From: Mariprofundus sp. UBA1536
GTDB taxonomy: Bacteria; Pseudomonadota; Zetaproteobacteria; Mariprofundales; Mariprofundaceae
NCBI GenBank assembly: GCA_002323245.1
Contig: DCPU01000007.1
Location: forward strand, 1 to 45,448
Direction: 5' to 3'
Length of the DNA stretch: 45,448 bases
In this document: positions 26,051 through 35,131 of the stretch, in pieces
Numbering within the stretch: position 1 is the first letter of the stretch
Layout: every line of letters begins with the position of its first letter
Position numbers and translations under genes: made by a program
Notes under the pieces: model-generated
Told to the model about the DNA's origin: nothing
What the model saw: only the letters and a program-made list of their open reading frames with translations
Database searches by the model: none

Positions 26051-26821
26051 ATGTTGGAACTACTGGCAGCAGCTTTTCTTATCGGTTTTCTTGGCAGTAT
26101 GCACTGCGTTGGCATGTGTGGGGGACTGGTCACTTCACTAAGTATGTCACGCAAGCACATCTGGTGGACAGGTCTCATGGGCTATCAACTGGGCCGCATC
26201 GCCACTTACACATTCTTAGGTTTGATTGCTGGCATGGTTGGCTTAGCGCTGACACAAGTGCCATGGTTTGCCAATATCCAACAGGGTCTCGCTGTATTTG
26301 CAGGTCTCTTGATGATTGTATTTGGCTTAAACTTAGCAGGCTGGTTGGCTGACCCGTTTGTAAATGCAATGGCCAGATTTAGCGCCTTGATTGGATTATC
26401 ACGTTGGATTCAATCCGCCACCACCAGCAGAATGCCCATGAGTTGGGTGATGGTTGGTTTGTTTAATGGTTTACTACCCTGTGGTTTGGTTTATGCAGGC
26501 TTGGCATTCAGCTTAACTTCTGGGCATGTATTCACCTCCGCTGCAATGATGTTTGCTTTCGGCTTGGGCACAGTGCCCGCCATGATGTTTGTGCCAGCTA
26601 TGCTGCAATCCGCATCGCCAGCATTGCGCGGATGGGTGTTAAAAATCGCAGCAATTTTACTCATTATATTGGGTGTGTTGACCATGGTGCGTGGTGGCGA
26701 GTGGATGCATGCACTGCATAGTGGCCATCATGGACACCACAGTATGGAAATGAGCCCAGCAGACATTCAAGAAATGAATATGGACAATATGGACATGGAA
26801 TCCATGCCACAAAGCCAATAA
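26051..26821 (+). CDS. SafE/UreH-like membrane transporter
   Basis: 256 aa, six or seven TM helices. It has the characteristic first-helix motif GSMHCVGMCGGLV and a second PCGLVYAGLAF repeat block, placing it in the sulfite exporter TauE/SafE - UreH/DsbD-like superfamily. Members are common beside cbb3 maturation genes and are suspected of moving metal (copper or nickel) or reducing power. The tail is rich in His and Met (HSGHHGHHSMEM, MNMDNMDMESM), which favours copper binding (inference). Confidence 0.85.
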   Translation: MLELLAAAFLIGFLGSMHCVGMCGGLVTSLSMSRKHIWWTGLMGYQLGRIATYTFLGLIAGMVGLALTQVPWFANIQQGLAVFAGLLMIVFGLNLAGWLADPFVNAMARFSALIGLSRWIQSATTSRMPMSWVMVGLFNGLLPCGLVYAGLAFSLTSGHVFTSAAMMFAFGLGTVPAMMFVPAMLQSASPALRGWVLKIAAILLIILGVLTMVRGGEWMHALHSGHHGHHSMEMSPADIQEMNMDNMDMESMPQSQ

Positions 26822-26824
26822 CCC

Positions 26825-26947
26825 GTGTGGTGGGCGGGCCTTATCGAGTTTGGTTTGTTTATTCTCTTGGGTGGGTTTGTCGCTTGGTATATCCTTAAAC
26901 CTGTAAAAAAGAAGAAAAATGACGACGAATCATCACACCATTCGTAA
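26825..26947 (+). CDS. Possible 40-residue single-pass membrane protein
   Basis: GTG 26825, stop TAA 26945-26947, beginning 3 bases after the SafE-like stop. The product starts MWWAGLIEFGLFILLGGFVA: one clear membrane helix, then the basic/acidic tail KKKKNDDESSHHS. The helix-plus-charged-tail composition looks coding, but there is no clear Shine-Dalgarno and the start is GTG. It would be the last gene of the cbb3 accessory set, directly before rnpB. Confidence 0.5.
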   Translation: MWWAGLIEFGLFILLGGFVAWYILKPVKKKKNDDESSHHS

Positions 26948-26975
26948 TTCCAAAACAATCTGATAAAATTGCCCA

Positions 26976-27350
26976 GCGAAGTGGCTCGGGTGGTCGCGGC
27001 TAGTTGCAAAACGAGCCGAGGAAAGTCCGGGCTGCATAGAGTAGAATGCTGGATAACGTCCAGTGGGGGCAACCCTAGGAAAGTGCCACAGAAAACAGAC
27101 CGCCACTTGGAAACATGTGGTAAGGGTGAAATGGCGCGGTAAGAGCGCACCGCTTGGATTGGCAACAAACCAAGGCATAGGTAAACCCCATTCGCAGCAA
27201 GACCAAATAGGGAGTCGTTAAGCGTTACTCGCGCGTGGCTTCGGGTAGGTTGCTTGAGGCTGCTGGTAACAGCATGTCCAGATGAATGATCATCGCTGAC
27301 TTGGCCATTGGTTGAGTGAGTACAGAACCCGGCTTATAGAGCCACTTCGC
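26976..27350 (+). ncRNA. rnpB: RNase P RNA, bacterial type A
   Basis: Catalytic RNA that trims tRNA 5' leaders. The ends pair perfectly over 12 bp (GCGAAGTGGCTC with GAGCCACTTCGC, helix P1). Conserved core blocks appear in order: GAGGAAAGTCCGGGC, TAACGTCCAGTGGGGGCAA, GTAAGGGTGAAATGG-type text, GGTAAGAGCGCACCG, AGACCAAATAGGG-type text and CAGAACCCGGCTTAT near the 3' end. A T-run at 27355-27360 directly follows P1. A possible -10 box TGATAAAAT lies just upstream (26961-26969). Confidence 0.97.
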
Positions 27351-27372
27351 AATATTTTTTCATGGGGAAAAC

Positions 27373-29721
27373 ATGCTAAAAGTCATTAAATTTTTTCTCA
27401 TTCTGTTGAGTTTTTTACTGGTGGTTTTGATAGCCACACCTTTTTTTGTCGATATCAATGATTACAAACCAGAAATCAGCAAAGCAGTCAAAGATGCTAC
27501 TGGCCGCGACTTACAAATTGGCCACATCAAACTTTCCTTATTCCCTTGGGTAGGTGTGCGTTTAAATCAAGTGCAACTACAAAACGCAGCAGGCTTTGAG
27601 CAGCCTTACATGCTGACGGTAAAATCCATCAATGTTCAACTTGAGCTCATCCCCCTTTTCAGCAAAAAAATCGAAGTCAAACGCTTCGCTTTGGATGCAC
27701 CTCAAGTGTATTTAGAGCAACGTATCGGCAGTAGCAACTGGGATGATTTAGCAACTTCCTCAGCGGCCAATGCAAATACCAGCCCAGTGCTTTCAGCCTC
27801 AAAACCCAAACAAAAACCTTCAGCCAAATCTTCAAACTTAGCATCGCAAATTGCGCTCAACGCCAAGCTTCTCAGCATCAGTAATGGCCGCATTGAATGG
27901 ACAGAGCCTAATGCTAGTAAACTGACGCTTTCAGACATTCAGCTCGATGTCACAGACCTACAACTTGAACGCCCGATTGGCATCAATTTATCGGCACGCG
28001 TTGGTGGCCAGCCCCTCAAAATCACTGCTCAAGTTGGCCCCATTCTTGATTTTAATCATATTAACTTTGAAGAGCTGCCTATACTCGCCCAACTTAAAGC
28101 CAATAGCTTTGAATTAGCAGCCCTTGCACCATGGCTTCCTGTTTTTGATAAAGCCCAAATCGAACAGTTTGGCGATTTAAGAGCAGCAAAAATCGATACT
28201 GATATTTCTTTAGAACAACACAGCGATAGCAAAATCCGTAGTACGGGTTACTTGAATTTAAGTATGAAGCAACAAACCAAAGTGGCTTGGATTTTGGATG
28301 CCAAAGATCGCAACACCGTGCATATCCAATCCGTGGATGTGGACATCAATCAAGCCCCTGTGTTAGCACTTAGCGGCGATCTCCGCCAGCTACAAAGCGA
28401 ACCGCGATATGAGCTGCGCTTTGAGACAGAAAAGTTACAACGCCTTTGGCTTAATCCATTGCTTCCGCAACTTCAGCAACTCTACAGCGACAACCCCAAA
28501 CCTTGGCGCAGCATCAAATTGGGTGCTTTAATCGCTGGAGATTCCGAAATTCTTGATATACGCAACCTTCAACTTGAACTTGATGATGAGCCTGTACAAA
28601 TGTCAGGCAATATGGCCTTAGGTAAAGATTTAGATATCCAGCTGCGGGTTTCTGCCAATGCCTTGCACCTTGATCCATGGCTACCCAAAAGCAAGCCAGT
28701 GCCACTAGAAAATACCACACCCATTGTTGCTTCTGACCCCTTGCTCACAGATGAGCAGCCACAACTGCCACCAGAAGATATTGAACCCAATTTAACCTTT
28801 ATCAAACCTTGGTATGTATCCCTTCAATTGAATGCCAAAGCCGTGCATATCCTCAACCTTACACTGGATGATTTAAGACTGACCTTAAGCTCAGAAAAAG
28901 GCGTAGTTCGACTCAACCCTTTAAGTTTTGGTTTGGGTGAAGGACGTGTGGCTGAAAATTTCATTCTCTATGCCAACCAATATCCTGCCACTTGGAAGGA
29001 ATCAATGAACATGACTGGCGTTGCCGTGCAACCCGTGCTTAAAGCCCTTGCTGATTTCAGCAAGCTGTCTGGCACAGCGCAACTAAACACCAATTTGAGC
29101 GGTAAGGGTTTGCTTCCCGACGCCATCATCGCAGGCCTCAATGGTCGCGGACAATTTGTGTTTGAAGACGGTAAATTTGAAGGGGTGGATATCGCCAAGA
29201 CTGTTCGCAAGCTGCAAAAAGATGATGCCCAAGCCGGAAACAGCACTGATTTTGCGCAGATGCAGGGCAGCTTTCGCATTGTAGATGGCGTGCTCAACAA
29301 CAATGATTTGTATATGGCTTCACCACTGTTTCGCTTAACTGGACAAGGCAGGGTCAACTTCAAAGAAATGGCTTTGGACTACCACGTTCGGCCGCGTTTG
29401 ATTGATTCGATTACGGGTCAAGGTGGTAGCCAAAAGCAGAAAGGACTGGTGGTTCCTTTGCATATTTTTGGCCCATTTGAGCAATTGGACGTGTCTTTAG
29501 AAGTGGATAGAGATGCGCTGTTAGAAAGTGCTGCCGCATTGAATAAAAAGGCAGGCGATAAAATCGGCGGCATAGCTGGCCAAGTGCTTGAGCAAGGTTT
29601 CGTGGAAACACGGGAAGAACAAAAGCAAAAGGCCGAGGAAGCTATTCAACAAAAGTTGAATGATGAAAAAGCCCGCGCCAAAGAAAAGCTACAAAATGCC
29701 TTAAAAGGGTTTAAGTTTTAA
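27373..29721 (+). CDS. AsmA family protein
   Basis: 782 aa with an N-terminal membrane anchor (residues ~4-25, FFLILLSFLLVVLIATPFFV) followed by DINDYKPEISKAVKDATGRD, the classic AsmA opening, and a long beta-rich periplasmic body. The C-terminal AsmA-type block (LNTNLSGKGLLPDAIIAGLNGRG-like, 'RIVDGVLNNNDLYMASPLFRL') is present, and the end is a charged helix. AsmA-like proteins are thought to carry or regulate phospholipids between the inner and outer membranes. GGGGAA precedes the ATG, and the gene follows rnpB directly. Confidence 0.9.
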   Translation: MLKVIKFFLILLSFLLVVLIATPFFVDINDYKPEISKAVKDATGRDLQIGHIKLSLFPWVGVRLNQVQLQNAAGFEQPYMLTVKSINVQLELIPLFSKKIEVKRFALDAPQVYLEQRIGSSNWDDLATSSAANANTSPVLSASKPKQKPSAKSSNLASQIALNAKLLSISNGRIEWTEPNASKLTLSDIQLDVTDLQLERPIGINLSARVGGQPLKITAQVGPILDFNHINFEELPILAQLKANSFELAALAPWLPVFDKAQIEQFGDLRAAKIDTDISLEQHSDSKIRSTGYLNLSMKQQTKVAWILDAKDRNTVHIQSVDVDINQAPVLALSGDLRQLQSEPRYELRFETEKLQRLWLNPLLPQLQQLYSDNPKPWRSIKLGALIAGDSEILDIRNLQLELDDEPVQMSGNMALGKDLDIQLRVSANALHLDPWLPKSKPVPLENTTPIVASDPLLTDEQPQLPPEDIEPNLTFIKPWYVSLQLNAKAVHILNLTLDDLRLTLSSEKGVVRLNPLSFGLGEGRVAENFILYANQYPATWKESMNMTGVAVQPVLKALADFSKLSGTAQLNTNLSGKGLLPDAIIAGLNGRGQFVFEDGKFEGVDIAKTVRKLQKDDAQAGNSTDFAQMQGSFRIVDGVLNNNDLYMASPLFRLTGQGRVNFKEMALDYHVRPRLIDSITGQGGSQKQKGLVVPLHIFGPFEQLDVSLEVDRDALLESAAALNKKAGDKIGGIAGQVLEQGFVETREEQKQKAEEAIQQKLNDEKARAKEKLQNALKGFKF

Positions 29722-29731
29722 AGGGTAAATC

Positions 29732-30346
29732 ATGCACACTTTTGAACATATGCGCTTGCATCCAGAGCGCCCACAAATTCGCCAAATTCGCCATGCAGTT
29801 TCGTTGCTTCGCGATGGTCTGTTTGCAGTGGTTCCCACCGAAACCACCTATGCCATCATGGTCTTGCCCTCCGCCAACAAAGCCCAGGAAAGCATTTTAA
29901 AGCTGCGCAACTTGGATGATACCCATTTATGGTCGCTGGTGGTTGCTGATTTATCGCAAGCGGCCAAGTATGTAAGTATTGATAACAACGCCCACCGCAT
30001 CTTAAAGCATCATTTGCCCGGCCCATTTACATTTATTTTGCCAGCCAACTCGCAATTGCCCAAACGCATCTTTGGCAAACGCCGTGATGTTGGCATTCGC
30101 ATGCCCGACCACCCCGTTTGCAAAATGCTACTTGAAGAATTGGGTGAACCCTTGCTCGGCACCTCCATGCAATTTGCAAATGAAGAAGTCATGGCCATGG
30201 ATCCCGATGAAATTGCCAACCATATCAAACACCTCAATGCTGTCGTTTTGGATACTGGCTGGGGTGGCTTAGAGCCGACTACCATTGTCGATTTATGCGA
30301 TAATGATATCCAAATTCTGCGCCAAGGCGCCGGGGAATGGTTATGA
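29732..30346 (+). CDS. Sua5/YciO/YrdC family protein (YciO-like)
   Basis: 204 aa YrdC-fold protein. Seen: VVPTETTYAIMVLPS, LRNLDD, LPGPFTFILPA and VGIRMPDHP, the nucleotide and carbamate binding blocks. Several positions read like the YciO branch rather than TsaC/Sua5 (for example LRNLDDTHLW where TsaC has a KRP-like text), so a direct role in threonylcarbamoyl-adenosine synthesis is uncertain. It starts 10 bases after the AsmA gene. Confidence 0.85.
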   Translation: MHTFEHMRLHPERPQIRQIRHAVSLLRDGLFAVVPTETTYAIMVLPSANKAQESILKLRNLDDTHLWSLVVADLSQAAKYVSIDNNAHRILKHHLPGPFTFILPANSQLPKRIFGKRRDVGIRMPDHPVCKMLLEELGEPLLGTSMQFANEEVMAMDPDEIANHIKHLNAVVLDTGWGGLEPTTIVDLCDNDIQILRQGAGEWL

Positions 30347-30434
30347 GTAACCTTCACACTCCCCCTTCAGATTGCATATCAAACACTAAGCTGTACCTTT
30401 CGCGACCCAATCTTAATCACCAAGAGGCAAAACC

Positions 30435-31808
30435 ATGATTCATTCCACGCTCACCGCTTTATCTCCATTGGATGGCCGTTACGCCAACAAAGTTGGTGAG
30501 CTTCGCCCTATTTTTAGTGAGTTTGGCCTGATTAAAGCTCGCGTTTTGGTTGAAGTGCGTTGGTTACAAATGCTGGCAAACCACAAAGACATTAGCGAAG
30601 TAGCCAGCCTATCTCCTGACGCCAGCGCTTTTCTTGATGACATCGTCACAAACTTTTCGATTGCTGATGCTGAGCGTGTTAAGACCATTGAGAGCACCAC
30701 CAACCATGATGTGAAAGCAGTGGAATACTTTCTTAAAGAGAAAGTGGCCAATCATGCTGAGCTAGCAACATCTGCCGAATTTTTCCATTTCGCCTGCACT
30801 TCAGAGGATATCAATAATTTATCCTATGGTTTGATGCTCAAAGAAGCCCGCGACATGGTTTTACTGCCACATATCGATACCACCATCGCCACGATGCAGA
30901 GCATGGCTTCCGACATGGCGGATATGTCGATGTTAGCGCGCACCCACGGCCAACCAGCTTCACCATCAACCATGGGCAAAGAATGGATGAATGTGGTGGC
31001 TAGACTTGATCGCCAGCGCAAACAAATTGCCGAGGTGGAAATCTCAGGCAAAATCAACGGCGCCACTGGCAACTTCAACGCCCATTTGGTGGCTTATCCG
31101 GATGTGGATTGGGTAGCCACAGCCCAAGCATTTGTAGAATCCATAGGCCTAGCTTGGAATCCATACACCACTCAAATTGAGCCCCACGATTATATTGCTG
31201 AGCTCAACCAAGCAACCTCGCGTTTGAACATCATCTTGATTGATTTCTGCCGTGATATTTGGGGATATATTTCCTTGGGCTTCTTTAAACAACGTGTGAT
31301 TGAAGGGGAAGTCGGCTCTTCAACCATGCCGCATAAAGTCAATCCTATTGATTTTGAAAATGCCGAAGGAAACCTGGGCTTGGCCAACGCCATGTTGCAG
31401 CATTTGGCAGAGAAGCTGCCTATCTCACGCTGGCAACGCGACCTCACCGATTCCACAGTATTGCGTAATCTTGGCGTTGGTTTTGGTTATACTCTGTTAT
31501 CCATTTCTTCGCTGCAACGCGGTTTGAGCAAGTTGGAAGTTAACGAAGATAAAATGCTCGCCGATTTGGATGCTTGTTGGGAAGTGCTTGGCGAAGCTGT
31601 GCAAACGGTAATGCGTCGTTATGGCTTGCCTAATCCTTATGAGCAAATGAAAGCACTCACACGTGGCAAAGGTATTACGCCAGAGCGTTTGCGTACATTT
31701 ATTGCTGATTTGGATATCCCTGCTGATGCAAAAGTCCGTTTGGCCGATATCACGCCAGCGGATTACATTGGCAATGCTGCTTTTATGGCCAAAGCAAAGC
31801 GTTCTTAA
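30435..31808 (+). CDS. purB: Adenylosuccinate lyase
   Basis: 457 aa, the length of the E. coli-type enzyme. It cleaves SAICAR and adenylosuccinate in purine synthesis. Seen: the catalytic THGQPASPSTMGKE block with H171, and the signature loop GSSTMPHKVNP with S295. RBS AGAGG lies upstream of the ATG. It is followed by a 118-base gap without a clear terminator before pilP. Confidence 0.97.
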   Translation: MIHSTLTALSPLDGRYANKVGELRPIFSEFGLIKARVLVEVRWLQMLANHKDISEVASLSPDASAFLDDIVTNFSIADAERVKTIESTTNHDVKAVEYFLKEKVANHAELATSAEFFHFACTSEDINNLSYGLMLKEARDMVLLPHIDTTIATMQSMASDMADMSMLARTHGQPASPSTMGKEWMNVVARLDRQRKQIAEVEISGKINGATGNFNAHLVAYPDVDWVATAQAFVESIGLAWNPYTTQIEPHDYIAELNQATSRLNIILIDFCRDIWGYISLGFFKQRVIEGEVGSSTMPHKVNPIDFENAEGNLGLANAMLQHLAEKLPISRWQRDLTDSTVLRNLGVGFGYTLLSISSLQRGLSKLEVNEDKMLADLDACWEVLGEAVQTVMRRYGLPNPYEQMKALTRGKGITPERLRTFIADLDIPADAKVRLADITPADYIGNAAFMAKAKRS

Positions 31809-31941
31809 ACCGCACAGTCTAGAGCGCACTTCTATTGATAATTCAAGGGATTGAACTATGATTGCTCAGTTTTTACATGAGATAAAGTAGGCTAACTACT
31901 CTTTTCCGCAGATTGCGGAGAATGTCATGGAGGTTGGTTTT

Positions 31942-32457
31942 ATGCGCTTATTTGCTGTTTTACTTGTACCATGTTCGCTACTAATCACCGCGCTGGTTTG
32001 GGCAGCAGATAACCCACCAGCAGATGATGAAGTGGTGCCTGATGCTATGTCGCGTTTGATCAAAGCACCTGAAATTGACTTTGAAACGATACGCGACCCA
32101 TTTTTATCCTCATTTGAAAAAGCGCGCATTGAAGAAGCCCAACGTTTTAAAAACCGTAAAGAACTTCCATCTAACTCTCGCAAACGCGAACCGCTTGAAG
32201 CCTTTGATTTAAGTGCCCTCAAACTTGTTGCTACCTACAAACGTCAAAACCAGGGTTGGGTAGCCAGCATTCAAGATAATTCAGGTCAATCGTACACCGT
32301 CCGCCGTGGTAATTACATTGGCAAGCGCGGTGGTAAAATTGAAAAAATTGATAATAAAACTGTTTATTTGGTAGAACAAACCATCAATCCTGCTGGCGAA
32401 ATTATTGACCAGCAAGTCACGCTGACGCTTGATGAGGTCAACGCCAACTTCAACTGA
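31942..32457 (+). CDS. pilP: PilP-like type IV pilus assembly protein
   Basis: 171 aa from ATG 31942, with GGAGG 8 bases upstream; an ATG at 31927 is an alternative. The N-terminus is a signal sequence (LFAVLLVPCSLLITALVWA), and the Cys in LVPC could be a lipobox. Then comes the PilP pattern: DPFLSSFE, REPLEAFDLSALKLVATYK, SYTVRRGNYIGKRGGKI and VTLTL. PilP links the PilMNO inner complex to the PilQ secretin. No pilMNOQ genes are next to it, which is unusual. It overlaps nth by one base (TGATG). Confidence 0.85.
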   Translation: MRLFAVLLVPCSLLITALVWAADNPPADDEVVPDAMSRLIKAPEIDFETIRDPFLSSFEKARIEEAQRFKNRKELPSNSRKREPLEAFDLSALKLVATYKRQNQGWVASIQDNSGQSYTVRRGNYIGKRGGKIEKIDNKTVYLVEQTINPAGEIIDQQVTLTLDEVNANFN

Positions 32458-33092
32458 TGAACAAACAAGCTATTATCCATCTGTTTGAAACACTGCAAGC
32501 GCGCGACCCCGAACCCAAAACTGAACTCAATTATTCAACGCCGTTTGAACTGCTTATCGCTGTACTTTTATCAGCGCAATCCACTGATGTTGGTGTCAAC
32601 AAAGCCACCGCCAAATTATTCCCCGTTGCCAATACCCCAGAGGCATTTCTAAAGCTTGGTGAAGAAGGGCTAAAAAAATACATAGCAACCATTGGCCTTT
32701 ATAACAGCAAGGCAAAACACGCCATTCAAACTTCACGCAAACTCATCGATGAATTTCATGGCGAAGTGCCCCGCACGCGAAAAGAGCTTGAGTCTTTACC
32801 GGGTGTAGGCAGAAAAACTGCGAATGTAGTACTCAATGTCGCCTTTGGAGAACCAACCATGGCCGTGGATACGCATATCTTTCGCGTTGGTAACCGCACA
32901 GGGTTGGCTAAGGGAAAAACACCGCTTGATGTGGAGCACAAGCTACTCAAAGTCATCCCCAAAGCGTTTATGCAGCATGCCCATCACTGGCTGATTCTTC
33001 ATGGCCGATATACTTGCACAGCCCGCAAACCCAAATGTACGTTATGTCCCATTCAAGATGACTGCTCATGGCCTGAAAAAAGATCAGCCTGA
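32457..33092 (+). CDS. nth: Endonuclease III
   Basis: 211 aa DNA glycosylase/AP lyase for oxidised pyrimidines. Seen: helix-hairpin-helix LPGVGRKTANVVL with catalytic K120, catalytic D138 in AVDTHIFRV, and the 4Fe-4S ligands C187, C194, C197 and C203 at the canonical spacing. All match E. coli Nth numbering. The start overlaps the pilP stop. Confidence 0.97.
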   Translation: MNKQAIIHLFETLQARDPEPKTELNYSTPFELLIAVLLSAQSTDVGVNKATAKLFPVANTPEAFLKLGEEGLKKYIATIGLYNSKAKHAIQTSRKLIDEFHGEVPRTRKELESLPGVGRKTANVVLNVAFGEPTMAVDTHIFRVGNRTGLAKGKTPLDVEHKLLKVIPKAFMQHAHHWLILHGRYTCTARKPKCTLCPIQDDCSWPEKRSA

Positions 33093-33098
33093 ATCCAT

Positions 33099-34250
33099 AT
33101 GGCAAAACTTCCGTTTATATTCCACGACCTCCAAGACTCACAAATATTTGCTATGGCCCAAGCCGCTGGCAGAGCAGGGTTTGATGCTCAGGGCACAGTG
33201 CAATCATTAAAGGCGGCGCCGTGGGTAAAACACAGTCGATATATTTCCCACGTTGAAGAAATGCCCAGCTTAGGTGATGTAAACAAAGGTTTATTTGCAT
33301 TAAACCTAAAGAAGTCAGGTTTAAGCGGCGTTTTAGTGCCTATGGTTGATGATATTGCACAACTGCTAGCTGAATTTGCGCCTTTACTGCGCAAAAACGG
33401 CTTATCGTTTTTAACTGTGCACCCTGAACAAATCGATATGTGTGACCTTACTGCGCTACAACAATGGCAAGGTAAACTTCGGGTTCCAAACACACTTTAT
33501 TGTCATGGTGAAAGCATGCTTAAAGCTGCTGAAAGCATCGGCTTCCCCGTAATTTTTAAATCCTTTCGTGACGGATTTATACGCTTTGAAAACCAGCAAA
33601 ATCTAGCGCAGTGGCTGGAGAGTCAATCAGCAAAAGACTACCCCTTCCATTTCCAGCAACGCGTGCAGCAATACGTTGCTGGAGAAACAACGCAATTGGC
33701 TTCTGTCGTACTTCTCTTTGGTGCTGAGGGTAAGCCCATACGTGGTTTTACAGCCAGAAGAATTCGCGTAACACAAACCCTTTACGGCCCCTTTGGTGAA
33801 ACACTTGCCGCCCAAGCCGAATGGCTTCCTGATCTATACGAAGCAGCCGTTGAACTGATGTCAGCGATAGGCTGGGTTGGTTTTGCCGAAGTGGAATGCA
33901 AACAAGATATAAACGGCACTTGGTGGCTCATTGAAATCAATCCGCGACTCTCGGGTTGGAGCTGTCTTGCTGAAGCAGACGGGGCTGGATTTTTGCAGGC
34001 CTACCATCATCTCTGTACAGAAGATAAACCACTGCAAGAAGCTTGTTTGCAACGTTCAGTCACGCAATACTCACGTATGGTTGCTTCATCACGCCATCAA
34101 CCCGATACGGTAAACTTAAGTCTTCATACATTGAAAAAAATGTATCAGCATCCAAACGATTTCCTGTATGGCGCATGGGATAAAGAGGATGGCAAAGCCA
34201 ATCGCGCTTGGCTTTCTTTCATGCTCAAACGCTATCTCAAAAAGAATTAA
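33099..34250 (+). CDS. ATP-grasp family carboxylate-amine ligase-like protein
   Basis: 383 aa. Seen: IGFPVIFKSFRDGFIRF (lysine-containing ATP-binding strand and loop), FHFQQRVQQYVAGETTQ, GFAEVECKQD and LIEINPRLSGWS, the Mg/ATP-binding end block. It resembles single-chain ATP-grasp ligases of the carbamoyl-phosphate-synthase-like kind. It lies 6 bases after nth and abuts, tail to tail, the HPr-kinase-like gene of the peptide locus with no gap, so it could serve that locus (ATP-grasp ligases modify some ribosomal peptides) or be independent. Substrate unknown. Confidence 0.8.
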   Translation: MAKLPFIFHDLQDSQIFAMAQAAGRAGFDAQGTVQSLKAAPWVKHSRYISHVEEMPSLGDVNKGLFALNLKKSGLSGVLVPMVDDIAQLLAEFAPLLRKNGLSFLTVHPEQIDMCDLTALQQWQGKLRVPNTLYCHGESMLKAAESIGFPVIFKSFRDGFIRFENQQNLAQWLESQSAKDYPFHFQQRVQQYVAGETTQLASVVLLFGAEGKPIRGFTARRIRVTQTLYGPFGETLAAQAEWLPDLYEAAVELMSAIGWVGFAEVECKQDINGTWWLIEINPRLSGWSCLAEADGAGFLQAYHHLCTEDKPLQEACLQRSVTQYSRMVASSRHQPDTVNLSLHTLKKMYQHPNDFLYGAWDKEDGKANRAWLSFMLKRYLKKN

Positions 34251-35120
34251 CTAACGGCTGCGAATTTCTGCTTCTATCAATTCCCAAGCCGCAATCACAT
34301 TGGGAAACGTTAAACGATAAAACTTACAATCCTTATTCAATCGCTTGTTGAGCATGGGCAAATCAAGCGCCATGCCGCGCTGAATATGCAAATGCTCGGG
34401 CAATGCCATCAAAGCTTCATGGCGCGGTATTTCCAGAAGTTCTGGTGCAGTCAAATCAGCACGATACTGATGCAACACCACATGTGTCAGCGGCAATGGC
34501 TTACGCTGAATATTTTTGGGGTGCCAAAGATGGCACCGTGTTTCAACACCTTGCGCATCGGGAAAATCAAAATAATCGGCGCTTATAAGTCCCGAATCGA
34601 TAATGGTTTGTCGCTCAAAAGCTGGATGCTCAGTAAATTCCCATTGCATGGGTCTTGGAAAGGGATAAACCCAACCATCTTTGGCCAACAGGGCAAACTC
34701 ATCCGAGAAATAATCGGCGCCCGCCAATAAACCCGCCGTGCAAATGCTGCTTTTACCAGCCCCTGAAACACCGGCAAACATACATGCCTTACCATTCACA
34801 TGCAGCAGCGCGGCATGAATCGAAGCCATATCCTTATCAAGATATTCGATGGTTTTTCGATAGAAATGGATTTCTAATGCCGCACTGATTTCTCGCTCAT
34901 CATCACTTTGCCAAAGCAATTCCTGCTCACCATCCGCATCCACTGCCACGAATCGATACACATCATCACTAAGCAACACTTCAAACTTAAGCTGCGGGAT
35001 CTCCCCGCTTACTACTTCATATAAACAGAGGAATTTACCCATATCCTGCTGGCATGCAGCCGAATCTGAACCCACCTGCACCACGATATTGGCGATACGG
35101 CATTGTTGAAGCCAAGCCAT
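34251..35120 (-). CDS. HPr-kinase-like P-loop protein of the peptide locus
   Basis: 289 aa. Walker A GVSGAGKSS (117-125) and a second acidic motif DYFSDEFALL (136-145) fit the HPr Ser kinase-like family that accompanies PqqD-type proteins in lasso-peptide and related clusters. The N-terminal ~100 residues are a beta-rich domain without recognised motifs. No PTS genes are nearby, so a role in carbon catabolite control is unlikely. It starts 11 bases after the PqqD-like gene on the same strand. Its substrate, a peptide or another small molecule, is unknown. Confidence 0.75.
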   Translation of the reverse strand: MAWLQQCRIANIVVQVGSDSAACQQDMGKFLCLYEVVSGEIPQLKFEVLLSDDVYRFVAVDADGEQELLWQSDDEREISAALEIHFYRKTIEYLDKDMASIHAALLHVNGKACMFAGVSGAGKSSICTAGLLAGADYFSDEFALLAKDGWVYPFPRPMQWEFTEHPAFERQTIIDSGLISADYFDFPDAQGVETRCHLWHPKNIQRKPLPLTHVVLHQYRADLTAPELLEIPRHEALMALPEHLHIQRGMALDLPMLNKRLNKDCKFYRLTFPNVIAAWELIEAEIRSR

Positions 35121-35131
35121 TACAGGCTCAA

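Noticed and set aside
31907..31921. Short hairpin TCCGCA-GAT-TGCGGA before pilP
   Set aside because: A 6-bp stem with no T-run that overlaps the ribosome-site region; too short to call a terminator or operator.
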